Source of the DNA: DAOUJI01 sp965237875
GTDB lineage: Bacteria > Chloroflexota > Dehalococcoidia > Lucifugimonadales > JAGWBF01
NCBI GenBank assembly: GCA_965237875.1
Contig: CBDEGP010000001.1
Location: 496,001-560,000 of the forward strand
Reading direction: 5' to 3'
DNA length: 64,000 nucleotides
The translations under genes were made by a program, and so were the position numbers. This document shows positions 49,450 to 58,253 of the stretch, piece after piece. The notes under the pieces are model-generated. The model did not search any database, had not been told where the DNA came from, and saw nothing but the letters and a program-made list of their open reading frames with translations. The first letter of the stretch is position 1. Every line of letters starts with the position of its first letter.

Positions 49450-49558
49450 GAATCAGGGATGCCAGGGCACTGAAGACCTGTCCGAAATCCTTCAAGTCCA
49501 CCCGTCGGAGCGCCCGGATGTAATTCGGAGGACATTTGAGGCGAAGCGATAATGTCAT
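49450..49558 (+). other. Spacer between cassette and second repeat
   Basis: No gene or clear site is seen here. The second repeat copy begins at 49559. Confidence 0.4.
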
Positions 49559-49654
49559 TAGCTCTTGGGCCGGCCCCAAGGCAGTTCCCTGAGAAAGCCC
49601 ATCGTTTTCACAACGGCCTAATCCATCCTTCCACTATCCAGTTTAAGGTGCGCA
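49559..49654 (+). repeat. 96-base direct repeat, copy 2, with 3' arm of the processing stem
   Basis: See 48770-48865. The 32-base arm (49623-49654) can also pair with the 5' arm at 47095-47128. Nothing after it resembles a terminator. Confidence 0.9.
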
Positions 49655-49757
49655 CCCTATTTGTCTGCACCGGCCTACAACTCCCAACACCCCTACCCAC
49701 TGCCGCATGACCCGAGGGATTTGCCTACACGCCCGGTCCACATAGAACGGAGCTGCC

Positions 49758-50165
49758 ATGCAGTATTGCCCACGTTGCGGAGAACCGAACGAGGACTCGG
49801 CCAGATATTGCACTAAGTGCGGAGTCTCTTTGACGCCAGGCCAACCCGAATACCCGCCCCAGCCGGAACGTCCGGAGTACAGGGACGGTCCCTACATTCC
49901 GCCTGAACGCTCTCGCATCGAATACATACCGAACTATCTAGTACAGGCGATTCTCGTAACCATCTTCTGCTGTCTACCTGTCGGCGTCGTTTCCATCGTG
50001 TACGCCGCACAGGTGAACGGCAAGGCGGCCGCTGGCGACATCGAGGGCGCCCGACGGGACTCCAAGAGTGCCAAGACATGGGCTTGGGTTTCCTTTGGCT
50101 TGGGCTTAGCAGCGATTGGCATCTATCTACTAATATTTATTATTTTCAGCGTCGCTGCGTTCTAA
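49758..50165 (+). CDS. Zinc-ribbon plus CD225/dispanin membrane protein
   Basis: A 135-residue protein. Residues 1-25 form a zinc ribbon (CPRCGEPNEDSARYCTKCGV, two CxxC pairs). A Pro-rich linker leads to a CD225/dispanin-type domain with two hydrophobic segments (about 56-80, ILVTIFCCLPVGVVSIVYAA, and about 105-133) separated by the basic loop VNGKAAAGDIEGARRDSKSA. Known: bacterial CD225 proteins are small membrane proteins of unknown function. The DUF2752 gene follows 15 bases later. Confidence 0.8.
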   Translation: MQYCPRCGEPNEDSARYCTKCGVSLTPGQPEYPPQPERPEYRDGPYIPPERSRIEYIPNYLVQAILVTIFCCLPVGVVSIVYAAQVNGKAAAGDIEGARRDSKSAKTWAWVSFGLGLAAIGIYLLIFIIFSVAAF

Positions 50166-50180
50166 CCGAGTTAAGGAAGG

Positions 50181-50627
50181 ATGGGTCGGTTGATAGGACA
50201 TCGGCGCATTGACGCTGCCTGGTCCTCCGTCTCACCTGGCATGGCCTATGTGGGACTGGCAGCCTTGGCCGTCGTGGGTCTGGCCGTTGTGTATGTCTTC
50301 GATCCTGCTAAACCCGGCGTCTACCCTGTCTGTCCCTTTTTCGGGCTGACCGGCTGCCATTGCCCTGGCTGCGGCACTTTGAGGGCCTTGCATCAGGCGC
50401 TGCGCGGGGACCTGACGGGCGCCGCCGGCTACAACCTATTCGCCGTCCTGGCGCTGCCCTTCATCGCCTATTCATTCGCCGCCGGCGCCTTGCGGGCCTT
50501 TCGCCTGCCGGCGCCTCCCCCGATCTTTGTCCCGCATCAACTGATTTGGGCGTTGCTGGCGACGATAGCAGCATTCTGGGTTTTGCGGAATTTACCTGCC
50601 GGTCCCTTTGCGTTCTTGGCCCCGTAA
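50181..50627 (+). CDS. DUF2752 membrane protein
   Basis: A 148-residue protein with three hydrophobic segments and the DUF2752 signature CPFFGLTGCHCPGCGTLRAL. It lies 15 bases after the CD225 gene, and this pairing is known from other bacteria. The Cys-rich motif faces between helices one and two. Function unknown. Confidence 0.8.
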   Translation: MGRLIGHRRIDAAWSSVSPGMAYVGLAALAVVGLAVVYVFDPAKPGVYPVCPFFGLTGCHCPGCGTLRALHQALRGDLTGAAGYNLFAVLALPFIAYSFAAGALRAFRLPAPPPIFVPHQLIWALLATIAAFWVLRNLPAGPFAFLAP

Positions 50628-50763
50628 GCCGGCCCTGCCCAGCTCCCACCCGGCGATTGGCAAAAATAGCCATATTCGCCTACAATCTCTAATGCTCCGC
50701 GGAGGGCCCAGCGGCCTTTCGCCGCCGGACTTTCAGCATGGGACAACAGGAGGCAGCAATCCG

Positions 50764-52179
50764 ATGGCATCTCAGAACACAAGGACCGAGCGCGACTCCA
50801 TGGGGAATATGGAGGTGCCCATAGACGCTTACTACGGAGCGTCCACCCGCAGGGCCGAGCTCAACTTCCCAATCTCCGATCTGCGCTTTCCCAGGAGTTT
50901 CATACGGGCGCTCTCCCTCATAAAACTGGCCGCGGCCAAGGCCAACGTGGAACTGCAACTCCTGGATGAAAAAACGGGCGACGCCATCGTCGACGCGGCC
51001 CAGGAAGTCGCCGACGGCAAGTTTGACAAAGAGTTCGTGGTGGACATCTTCCAGACGGGCTCGGGGACTTCAACCAACACCAACGCCAACGAGGTCATTG
51101 CCAACAGGGCGACGGAGATTCTCGGCGGCGAAAGGGGTTCCCGGCTGGTCCACCCCAACGACCACGTGAACATGGGCCAGTCCTCCAACGACGTCATACC
51201 CACCGCCATCCATCTATCCGCCCTCATCCAGATTAAGGAACAGCTTCTTCCCGGCCTGACGAACCTGAAGGAGTCCCTGAGCGCCAAGAGCCGGGAGTTC
51301 TGGCCCATCATCAAGACGGGCCGCACCCATCTACAGGACGCCACTCCGGTCAGGCTTGGGCAGGAGTTCCAGGGGTACGCCGGCCAGGTTGAATGCGGCT
51401 TGGCCCGGATGGCTCACGCCCAGGAAGAGCTGTCCCAAGTGGCCCTGGGCGGCACCGCCGTGGGGACCGGCGTCAACACCCACCCGGAGTTTTCCGCCAG
51501 GGCCTGCCGAGTCATCTCGGAAACGACCGGGGTCACAGTGACGGAGACATCCAATCACTTCCAGGCGCAGAGCACGCTGGACGCCGCCGTGGAGGCGAGC
51601 GGCGCTCTGAAGACCCTGGCCGTCAGCCTTCACAAGATCGCAAACGACATCCGGTGGCTGGGCTGCGGCCCCAGGGCCGGACTGGGCGAGTTGGACGTGC
51701 CCGAGGTGCAGCCGGGAAGCTCCATCATGCCCGGCAAGGTGAACCCCGTCATATCGGAGTCGCTGATCCAGGCGGCGGCCCAAGTCGTGGGCAACGACGC
51801 CACCATAGCGTTGGCGGGCCTGGGGGGATACTTCGAGCTGAACACGATGATGCCGGTGTGCGCCTACAACCTGCTCCAGTCCATCGACCTGCTTGCCGCC
51901 TCGGCGAACAACTTCTCCGACCAGTGCGTCAAGGGCCTGAAGGCCACAGAGACCGGCCCCGCCATGGTGGAGAGAGGGCTGATGCTGGGCACTGCCCTTG
52001 CTCCCGCAATCGGCTACGACAAAGCTGCGGAGATAGCCAAGACCGCGGCGGCCAGCGGCGGCGTAATCAGGGAAACCGCCAAGCAGATGACTTCCCTGAC
52101 CGACGCAGAGCTTGACGAGCTGCTCAACCCTGAGAAAATGACCGAGCCCGGCCTGGGCGGAGGACCCGCCGGAGGTTAG
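50764..52179 (+). CDS. fumC: Class II fumarate hydratase
   Basis: The enzyme interconverts fumarate and malate in the TCA cycle as a homotetramer. Motifs: DSMGNMEVPIDAYYGASTRR at the start, FQTGSGTSTNTNANEVIANR, NDHVNMGQSSNDVIPTAIHL, and the catalytic SS loop GSSIMPGKVNPV. The ATG at 50764 follows AGGAGG and starts at the conserved region; length 471 is typical. It is monocistronic after the DUF2752 gene. Confidence 0.95.
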   Translation: MASQNTRTERDSMGNMEVPIDAYYGASTRRAELNFPISDLRFPRSFIRALSLIKLAAAKANVELQLLDEKTGDAIVDAAQEVADGKFDKEFVVDIFQTGSGTSTNTNANEVIANRATEILGGERGSRLVHPNDHVNMGQSSNDVIPTAIHLSALIQIKEQLLPGLTNLKESLSAKSREFWPIIKTGRTHLQDATPVRLGQEFQGYAGQVECGLARMAHAQEELSQVALGGTAVGTGVNTHPEFSARACRVISETTGVTVTETSNHFQAQSTLDAAVEASGALKTLAVSLHKIANDIRWLGCGPRAGLGELDVPEVQPGSSIMPGKVNPVISESLIQAAAQVVGNDATIALAGLGGYFELNTMMPVCAYNLLQSIDLLAASANNFSDQCVKGLKATETGPAMVERGLMLGTALAPAIGYDKAAEIAKTAAASGGVIRETAKQMTSLTDAELDELLNPEKMTEPGLGGGPAGG

Positions 52180-52218
52180 GGCCGAGGCTAGGGCCAATGC
52201 GGTTAGGAGCCGATAAAG

Positions 52219-52227
52219 TGGTATAAT
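52219..52227 (+). promoter_or_regulatory. Extended -10 promoter for the 52293 monooxygenase
   Basis: TGGTATAAT, an extended -10 with no strong -35, 65 bases before the start. Confidence 0.5.
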
Positions 52228-52292
52228 CCGGTCAAAATCGGCGGCGACGTTGCGCTGAATGAGTATAGTCCTACGGTGAGAGGAGGGTTCTC

Positions 52293-53543
52293 ATGAAGAT
52301 ATCCATGTTCCACCTGATGCCCCATCGAGAGCTTCCTGCAGACTTCGAGAAGCGTTACCACTCAGTGTGGGTTGACCCGCCCTGGTGGGAGTTGGCCGAC
52401 GCGAAGAGGGTGGGCCAGTACTACAACTGGACCCTCGACGAGCTTATACACGCCGCCGAGGCCGGTCTTGACGGAATATGCGTCAACGAGCACCACCAGA
52501 ACGCATACGGCTTCATGCCCGGCCCCAACCTGATGGGCTCGGTGCTGGCCAGGGCCACCAACGGCCTGGACGTGGGCATAGTCCAGATGGGCGCCACCCT
52601 TCCCACCACCATCCCTCCCATCCGCGTGGCCGAAGAATACGCCATGCTGGACTGCATCAGTGGCGGACGGGTGATAGCCGGGATGCCTCTGGGGTCGTCT
52701 ATGGACGTCAACCTGTGTTACGGCATTCCCCCCATTGAGCAGAGAGACCGCTACTATGAGGCCCATGACCTGATAATGAAGGCGTGGACCACTGACGAGA
52801 TATTCCCTTGGAACGGCCGCTACTACCAGCTTCCTATGGTGAACCTCTGGCCGCGGCCTATTCAAACGCCCCACCCGCCGGTGTGGGTGCCGGGTTCGGG
52901 CAGCCGCAGCACCTGGGACTTCGCGACCAAGAACAACCACTGCTATTGTTACCTGAGCTATTTCGGCAGCGGCATCGGAAAGCGGATCATGGACGGGTTC
53001 TGGGAGTTCGTGGACTCCCGCAACCTAGACAATAACCCCTACCGCGCCGGCTTCCTCCAGCTTGTGGCAGTGTCCGAGTCCGACGCCCAGGCGGAAAAGG
53101 ACTACTACGACCACATCCGTTACTTCTACGACAAGACCCAGTACATAGCCCCCGAGTTCATGATGGCCCCCGGCCACGTGGACTACCGCAGCATGGAGTA
53201 CACCTTCCGGCGAGGGTTCCGGGAGCAGATAGGCGGGGTGCTCTCGGACATGAAGAACTGGAGCTTCAAGGACTTCGTCGATCACAGGCTGGTGATATCG
53301 GGCGGGCCCGAAACGGTTACGGATATGCTGAAGGAGGCCGTGGAAGACCTCCACTGCGGCAACCTGATGGTGCTGCTCCACATCGGCTCAATGCCTCACG
53401 AGTTGACCCTGAAGAACATCGACATCTTCGCCAAAGAAGTGCAGCCCCACCTCCAGAACATGTGGGAAGACGACCAGTGGGAAAACCACTGGTGGCCAAG
53501 CGGCATCAGGGACAAGCGGAAGTTAATGGGGGCGACATCGTAG
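52293..53543 (+). CDS. Luciferase-like flavin-dependent monooxygenase
   Basis: A 416-residue luciferase-like protein: AAEAGLDGICVNEHHQNAYG, GIVQMGATLPTTIPPIRVAE, SGGRVIAGMPLGSSMDVNLC and HPPVWVPGSGSRSTWDFATK. The family oxidises substrates using reduced flavin and O2. GAGAGGAGG lies before the ATG. An alpha/beta hydrolase gene follows 33 bases later, and the pair is probably cotranscribed: monooxygenase then ester or lactone hydrolase is a plausible Baeyer-Villiger-type sequence, but this is inference. Confidence 0.85.
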   Translation: MKISMFHLMPHRELPADFEKRYHSVWVDPPWWELADAKRVGQYYNWTLDELIHAAEAGLDGICVNEHHQNAYGFMPGPNLMGSVLARATNGLDVGIVQMGATLPTTIPPIRVAEEYAMLDCISGGRVIAGMPLGSSMDVNLCYGIPPIEQRDRYYEAHDLIMKAWTTDEIFPWNGRYYQLPMVNLWPRPIQTPHPPVWVPGSGSRSTWDFATKNNHCYCYLSYFGSGIGKRIMDGFWEFVDSRNLDNNPYRAGFLQLVAVSESDAQAEKDYYDHIRYFYDKTQYIAPEFMMAPGHVDYRSMEYTFRRGFREQIGGVLSDMKNWSFKDFVDHRLVISGGPETVTDMLKEAVEDLHCGNLMVLLHIGSMPHELTLKNIDIFAKEVQPHLQNMWEDDQWENHWWPSGIRDKRKLMGATS

Positions 53544-53576
53544 CCTTTTATCCCATTCGGGCCAGGAGAGCCGACA

Positions 53577-54374
53577 ATGCCAACCGTTGAAGATCGAACC
53601 ATCAGTGTCTGGCAGGGCCAGATTAACACCAGGGTGAGGATTTCCGGTTCGGGCCCGCCGGCAGTGTTCCTTCATGGTCCGTATGGGTTGGAATGGAACA
53701 GCTTCCTGGACTCTCTGTCCGGCAGCTATACTGTCTACGCTCCGGAGCACCCGGGTACCACCCCCGGCGACCCGGACGCGGTGAAACCGCTGGACAACCT
53801 CTGGGACCTGGTCCTCTTATACTACGAACTGTTCGACAACCTTGGCCTCGACGCCCCGGCGGTTATCGGCCACTCCTATGGCGGGATGCTGGCGGCGGAG
53901 CTGGCGGCCACCAACCCAGCCAGGGTCAGCAAGCTTGTGCTTATCAATCCCATCGGACTGTGGAGAGACGACTCTCCGGTGAAGAACTGGATGTCCATGT
54001 CCTCAGATGATGTCGCGGCGGCGTCATTCTTCGACCCGGAGGGTCCGGGCGCCAAGGCTTTCAAAGAGCTCCCTGAAGACCCGGACGCCAGTGTGGACGC
54101 CCAGCTCTACAGGGTCTGGTCTTTAAGTTGCACGGGCAAGTTCATCTGGCCCATTCCTGACAAGGGTTTGAAGAAGCGCATCAACCGCATCACTGCACCC
54201 ACGCTGGTGATATGGGGCGAACACGACAAGCTGGTTTCCCCGGTCTATGCCGAGGAGTTCGCAAAACGCATCGCGGGCTCCCGTGTGGAGATGGTGGACG
54301 AAGCCGCACACGTCCCCCACGTGGAGCAGCAGGAGCGGGTCTCACAGATCGTCGAAAACTTCCTGGGAGCCTGA
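53577..54374 (+). CDS. Alpha/beta hydrolase
   Basis: A 265-residue alpha/beta hydrolase. The nucleophile elbow is GHSYGGMLAAELA (Ser), the oxyanion motif FLHGPYGLEWNSFLDSLSG, the acid in VIWGEHDKLVSPVYAEEF (Asp) and the His in EAAHVPHVEQQERV. All three catalytic residues are in order. It follows the luciferase-like gene by 33 bases. The substrate is unknown. Confidence 0.85.
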   Translation: MPTVEDRTISVWQGQINTRVRISGSGPPAVFLHGPYGLEWNSFLDSLSGSYTVYAPEHPGTTPGDPDAVKPLDNLWDLVLLYYELFDNLGLDAPAVIGHSYGGMLAAELAATNPARVSKLVLINPIGLWRDDSPVKNWMSMSSDDVAAASFFDPEGPGAKAFKELPEDPDASVDAQLYRVWSLSCTGKFIWPIPDKGLKKRINRITAPTLVIWGEHDKLVSPVYAEEFAKRIAGSRVEMVDEAAHVPHVEQQERVSQIVENFLGA

Positions 54375-54520
54375 CCGTCCCAAGGCGAAGCTCCGCCGCC
54401 GGTTGTACCAAGCCTTGCTTGCCCCGTTCGCGGTGACTTGCCGGCGGGCTTTCAAGCAACTGGTCTCAGACGGGCCTAGGCGACCGCCGGTCGCCCCTAC
54501 GACAGACCAAGGCCCAGGCC

Positions 54521-54549
54521 CCGTCATTCCGGCGGAGGCCGGAATCCAG
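54521..54549. repeat. REP-like palindrome
   Basis: CGTCATTCCGGCGGAGGCCG then GAATCCAGA, in the gap before tRNA-Ser; a GGCGACCGCCGGTCGCC palindrome precedes it at about 54478-54494. No gene is seen in 54375-54653. Confidence 0.65.
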
Positions 54550-54653
54550 AGGTGCCTTCTCTCCCCCAGTTCGTCCTGAGATACCCAAAAGAACCTGGAC
54601 TGACATGGCAGGCTGTGCAAAAATCGTCCGAATTGCACTAATATCAAATGTCC

Positions 54654-54744
54654 GGAGGGGTGGCCGAGCGGTCTATGGCGGCGGTCTTGAAAACCGCTAA
54701 CCCGTAACCCGGGTTCGTGGGTTCGAATCCCACCCCCTCCGCCA
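54654..54744 (+). tRNA. tRNA-Ser(TGA)
   Basis: Class II tRNA: acceptor GGAGGGG/CCCCTCC, anticodon stem GCGGT/ACCGC around CTTGAAA (anticodon TGA), a long variable arm with AACCCGTAACCCGGGTT, T arm with GGTTCGAATCC. Discriminator G and encoded CCA. Confidence 0.95.
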
Positions 54745-54863
54745 GTGACGGTCTGGCTGACGCTCCGAGGCCGGGCACAACCGCCATGTTTGCAGTCTAA
54801 CGCACAGTCTAACGAAGGATCCCTCCTCGTAGGCTGTCATCCGATCAATATCCCCGGAGGGAC

Positions 54864-55799
54864 ATGCAATTGAAGATATTGGTTACGGGCGGTTGCGGAT
54901 TCATAGGTTCTCACCTGGTGGACAGGTTGGTGAGAGACGGCCATGAGGTCCACGTGGTGGACAACCTTTCGTCGGGGCACGGCAGGAACCTCAACCCGCA
55001 GGCGCACATGCACGATTCGGATATACGCTCCACCAAGCTGTCCCATGCTTTCCGCCAGGCTCGGCCCGAGGCGGTGTTCCACATGGCTGCTCAGATCAGC
55101 GTCGCCTACTCGACCCGCGCTCCCGTAAGTGACGCCAGCGCAAACATCATGGGGACGCTGAATCTGATCAAGCAGTGCGACAGATACGGAGTGCGGCACA
55201 TAGTCTACAGCTCGACGGGAGGCGCCTTATACGGAGAGCCCATCTATCTGCCTTGTGACGAGGACCACCCCGTCAGGCCGCTGTCTCCCTACGGGGCCAG
55301 CAAGTTCGCCGGGGAGACGTACCTGCACGCCCTGAGCTCCCTGGGTGAATTCAGCTATACGACCCTCCGCTACGCCAACGTATACGGCCCCCGTCAGGAT
55401 CCCCACGGCGAGGCGGGAGTTGTGGCCATCTTCTGCGGACGAATGCTGCGAAATGAAGAAGTGGTGATCTTTGGCGACGGCTCTCAGCAGAGGGACTTTG
55501 TTTACGTGGACGACGTCGTGGACGCCAACGTCAAGGCCCTGGAGCAGGGAACAGGCGGAGTCTACAACATCGGCGTGGGAGTGGGAACGGACGTCAACGC
55601 TGTATTCCAGACCCTGGCCGGGCTGGCGGGATACACGCGGCAGCCCCGTTACGGTCCATACAGGAAGGGCGACGTGTACAAGATACGGTTGGACGCTAGC
55701 CTGGCCGAACGGGAACTGGGGTGGAGACCCAAAGTGAGCATCAACGAAGGGCTTCAGCGGACGCTGGACTATTTCAGGTCTACGATAACCCTGTCCTAA
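54864..55799 (+). CDS. NAD-dependent sugar epimerase/dehydratase (UDP-glucose 4-epimerase-like)
   Basis: An extended SDR of 311 residues. The nucleotide-binding motif is KILVTGGCGFIGSHLVDRLV, the catalytic Tyr/Lys are in SPYGASKFAGETY, with the Ser in VYSSTGGALYGE, and the family tail is LGWRPKVSINEGLQRTLDYF. It would act on a UDP- or other NDP-sugar, as in GalE or related epimerases. CGGAGGG lies just before the ATG. It stands alone after tRNA-Ser. Cell-envelope sugar supply is the likely role. Confidence 0.85.
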   Translation: MQLKILVTGGCGFIGSHLVDRLVRDGHEVHVVDNLSSGHGRNLNPQAHMHDSDIRSTKLSHAFRQARPEAVFHMAAQISVAYSTRAPVSDASANIMGTLNLIKQCDRYGVRHIVYSSTGGALYGEPIYLPCDEDHPVRPLSPYGASKFAGETYLHALSSLGEFSYTTLRYANVYGPRQDPHGEAGVVAIFCGRMLRNEEVVIFGDGSQQRDFVYVDDVVDANVKALEQGTGGVYNIGVGVGTDVNAVFQTLAGLAGYTRQPRYGPYRKGDVYKIRLDASLAERELGWRPKVSINEGLQRTLDYFRSTITLS

Positions 55800-55887
55800 G
55801 GAGCATAATCTCTCAGGACGGGGCTGAGCGCCGCTGAGGAACTGAAGCCGATTCCCTGGCAACCATCTACAAAATCGGACAGACTTT

Positions 55888-55971
55888 CGTCACTCCGGCG
55901 CAGGCCGGAGTCCAGGTTACCTTGCAGGAAAGAATGCCGCTTCTGGATTCCGGCCTGCGCCGGAAAGACGG
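55888..55971. repeat. Two REP-like palindromes in opposite orientation
   Basis: 55888-55914 (ACTCCGGCGCAGGCCGGAGT core) and 55942-55971 (ATTCCGGCCTGCGCCGGAA) are near mirror images about 30 bases apart, a BIME-like pair between convergent genes. Confidence 0.7.
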
Positions 55972-56025
55972 AGGTATGAGCCTTGGGCGTTTGGTAGGGG
56001 TGAGAGGATAAAGCGCCAACAAGCG

Positions 56026-57039
56026 TTAGATGTTCGCCGCGGTCTGCCCTGTGAGGACCTGACCCTCCACTATGTCCATGATGGCTTGGGCCAGGGGAAT
56101 CGGGTCGTGCCGGATGTAGACGCCCGCCGACAAGAGGGGACGCTCTACGATCTCCTTTGCCTCAACCAGGCATGCTTCCGCATCGGTTTCCACCGGGACC
56201 TGCCCGGAGGAATAGTACCTGGAGAGCACCCTCTCTGGGAAGGGCGAGTTGTTCACTATCAGGAAGTCCAGCTTCTCGGAGGTCCCCAAATACTCCCTGG
56301 ACAGCCTTGCGAAGTCAGACGCTTTGAATGAGTCCGACTCGCCCGGTTTGGTCATCAGATTGCTGATGCATATCTTCAGGGCTTTGGAGGACCGTATGGC
56401 CTCGGCGATGTCCTGGACCAACAGGTTGGGCAGTATGCTCGTGTATATGTCGCCCGGGCCCAAAACGATGGCGTCGGCGCTTTCCAGGGCGTCCACCGCC
56501 GGCCGGTACGCATAGGCGGGGGGGTCCAGGTAGACGTAGTCGATGGGTTGGATGGGCTCGGCCCCGTCGACGGCGCCCCGCTGGTCTATGTTCGCCTCCT
56601 CCCTGATCTCTGAGCCGTCCTTCAGGTGGGCCACGAGGGTGGTCTTGGTGAGGGTCACAGGAAGGACCTCGCCTCTGATGCGCAGCATTGCGCCCGCTTC
56701 GGATATAGCGGTCGCCGTGTTGCCCGTAACCTCGGTCAGGGCTGTGAGGAGAAGGTTGCCGAAACTGTGGCCGCTCAACCCGCCGCCGCCGTTGAAACGG
56801 TAGTCGAACAGACGGACCAGGATGGACGTGGAGCCGTCGTCCGGGGCCAGGGCCACCAGGCACCTGCGGACATCTCCGTGGGGCAGTTGGTTCAACTCAT
56901 CCCGGAGCCGCCCGGAGCTGCCGCCGCTGTCGGTCATGGCCACAACGGCCGTGACGTCGCAATCCAAGCGTTTGAGTCCGGTAAGGGTGATGTAGTTTCC
57001 GCCGCCTCCGCCTACAACTACAATTTTCTTTCGGGACAT
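56026..57039 (-). CDS. YvcK/CofD-like protein
   Basis: A 337-residue member of the CofD/YvcK superfamily: IVVVGGGGGNYITLTGLKRL at the start, AVVAMTDSGGSSGRLRDELN, PHGDVRRCLVALAPDD, and the LGPGDIYTSILPNLLVQDIA loop. Known: YvcK-type proteins are UDP-sugar-binding morphogenesis/gluconeogenesis factors; CofD transfers a phospholactyl group in F420 synthesis. The length and GGSSGRLRDEL motif favour the YvcK group. The ATG at 57039 starts at the nucleotide-binding strand; there is no obvious ribosome site. Confidence 0.8.
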   Translation of the reverse strand: MSRKKIVVVGGGGGNYITLTGLKRLDCDVTAVVAMTDSGGSSGRLRDELNQLPHGDVRRCLVALAPDDGSTSILVRLFDYRFNGGGGLSGHSFGNLLLTALTEVTGNTATAISEAGAMLRIRGEVLPVTLTKTTLVAHLKDGSEIREEANIDQRGAVDGAEPIQPIDYVYLDPPAYAYRPAVDALESADAIVLGPGDIYTSILPNLLVQDIAEAIRSSKALKICISNLMTKPGESDSFKASDFARLSREYLGTSEKLDFLIVNNSPFPERVLSRYYSSGQVPVETDAEACLVEAKEIVERPLLSAGVYIRHDPIPLAQAIMDIVEGQVLTGQTAANI

Positions 57040-57238
57040 GTATTCAGCAATGCCGGGCAGGCCAACCGCCAACCCAGGTTTTGCCGGAGTGTAAACACTG
57101 CCTGGAACAGTGTCAAGGACGGTCTATACAGGGCGGCGTCTCAGTTCGGTTACATTGATTTGTAATCTCGTGAAAGCTAGACTATCTAATAATAGTCCTT
57201 ATGGAACAGACTCCGTAATCCCATACTACAAAGGGGGC

Positions 57239-57529
57239 ATGAGAATGGCCGCTTCTCCCTCGGAATGCAACTGCACCAATCTACAGCACAACTCCCGCAT
57301 CAACGCCTTGGAAATAGCGATGGCTTGGCTATTGACCCGGAATGAACACGACGCCTTTTTCCCAAACGGCGTCGATGTTATATCACGGGATAGAGAGGGG
57401 AACCGAGGAGGCTGGAACAGAGAGGATATTGAGTATCACAGGGAGGATTTCGAGCGTATCCAATTCTGGATGCAAGAGTTCACCCATATTAAATCGGACC
57501 CAACAGTTCCGCCGTTAGACGTTGAATAA
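57239..57529 (+). CDS. Small hypothetical protein
   Basis: A 96-residue soluble protein with AAGGGGG just before the ATG. Seen: CNCTNLQHNSRINALEIAMA, then a helical LLTRNEHDAFFPNGVDVISR and acidic EDIEYHREDFERIQFWMQEF. No family recognised. It begins a stretch (57.2-59.4 kb) that is less GC-rich than its neighbours, which may mark later acquisition. No partner is clear. Confidence 0.5.
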   Translation: MRMAASPSECNCTNLQHNSRINALEIAMAWLLTRNEHDAFFPNGVDVISRDREGNRGGWNREDIEYHREDFERIQFWMQEFTHIKSDPTVPPLDVE

Positions 57530-57797
57530 GAATGTCGTAGAGTGCTAAATACCCCGATGGAATTCTCCGTCGGCTTGGGCCTTAGCCTTACGCTCAAACT
57601 ATTGCAGCACAACGAATAACCATTTGCTTAGTTACGGTGAACATAAGATACTTCTTGTCCAAAATTCGGCCAGTCTCGTACCATGTCGAGATCCATCTAT
57701 GTCAAGCTGGACTCCTTCAGGGCGGTATCAATATTGATCCGAGCCCTCCCGGCGTGATGCCGGTGGGCTTCCCATCTTAGCTCCAATGGAGTCTCCT
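57530..57797 (+). other. Intergenic, no gene seen
   Basis: About 270 bases without a supported gene or site. The base composition is less GC-rich than the flanking regions. Confidence 0.4.
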
Positions 57798-58253
57798 ATG
57801 AAACCTGTTGCCCTAACTCTTGTTATTCTTGGAATCACCCTTGCTCTGGCCTGTGGCTCGCCTCCAGCGACTCCTACGATCGAGGAACAGCCTACTCCTA
57901 CGTCCATCCTTCACGCTCTTCTTACGCCTACGCCGAAGCCGATAGTCACCCGTATGCCCCAGAACACACTTCCGCCCAATGCGACACTGCTGCCCATCGA
58001 GACGCGGAATGACCCGAACTACAGAGGGTCAGGCTACACAACCCCAACTCCAACGGCCGCCTCTGCTCTCACCCCGACTCCAATCGCAGCACCTAACCCT
58101 GTGGACATACCTCTATCGCCTGAGTTGACCCAGGGAGTAGAGGCTCTTGTCCATTGCGCCGGACAGACAGTGGACTACTGGCTGGAGCATGGCCCTCCGG
58201 CAATGAATGATGAATTGGTGCAGTGCCTCAACGACTTTTTGGAGGCCAACTAA
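57798..58253 (+). CDS. Thr/Pro-rich lipoprotein
   Basis: A 151-residue protein with a lipoprotein signal (LTLVILGITLALACGSPP, lipobox LALAC). It has a Thr/Pro-rich region (about 25-95) and a short domain at the end with LTQGVEALVHCAGQTVDYWL. The design parallels the lipoprotein at 46093. GGAG lies before the ATG. Its stop overlaps the next start (TAATG), so the two are coupled. No family recognised. Confidence 0.6.
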   Translation: MKPVALTLVILGITLALACGSPPATPTIEEQPTPTSILHALLTPTPKPIVTRMPQNTLPPNATLLPIETRNDPNYRGSGYTTPTPTAASALTPTPIAAPNPVDIPLSPELTQGVEALVHCAGQTVDYWLEHGPPAMNDELVQCLNDFLEAN

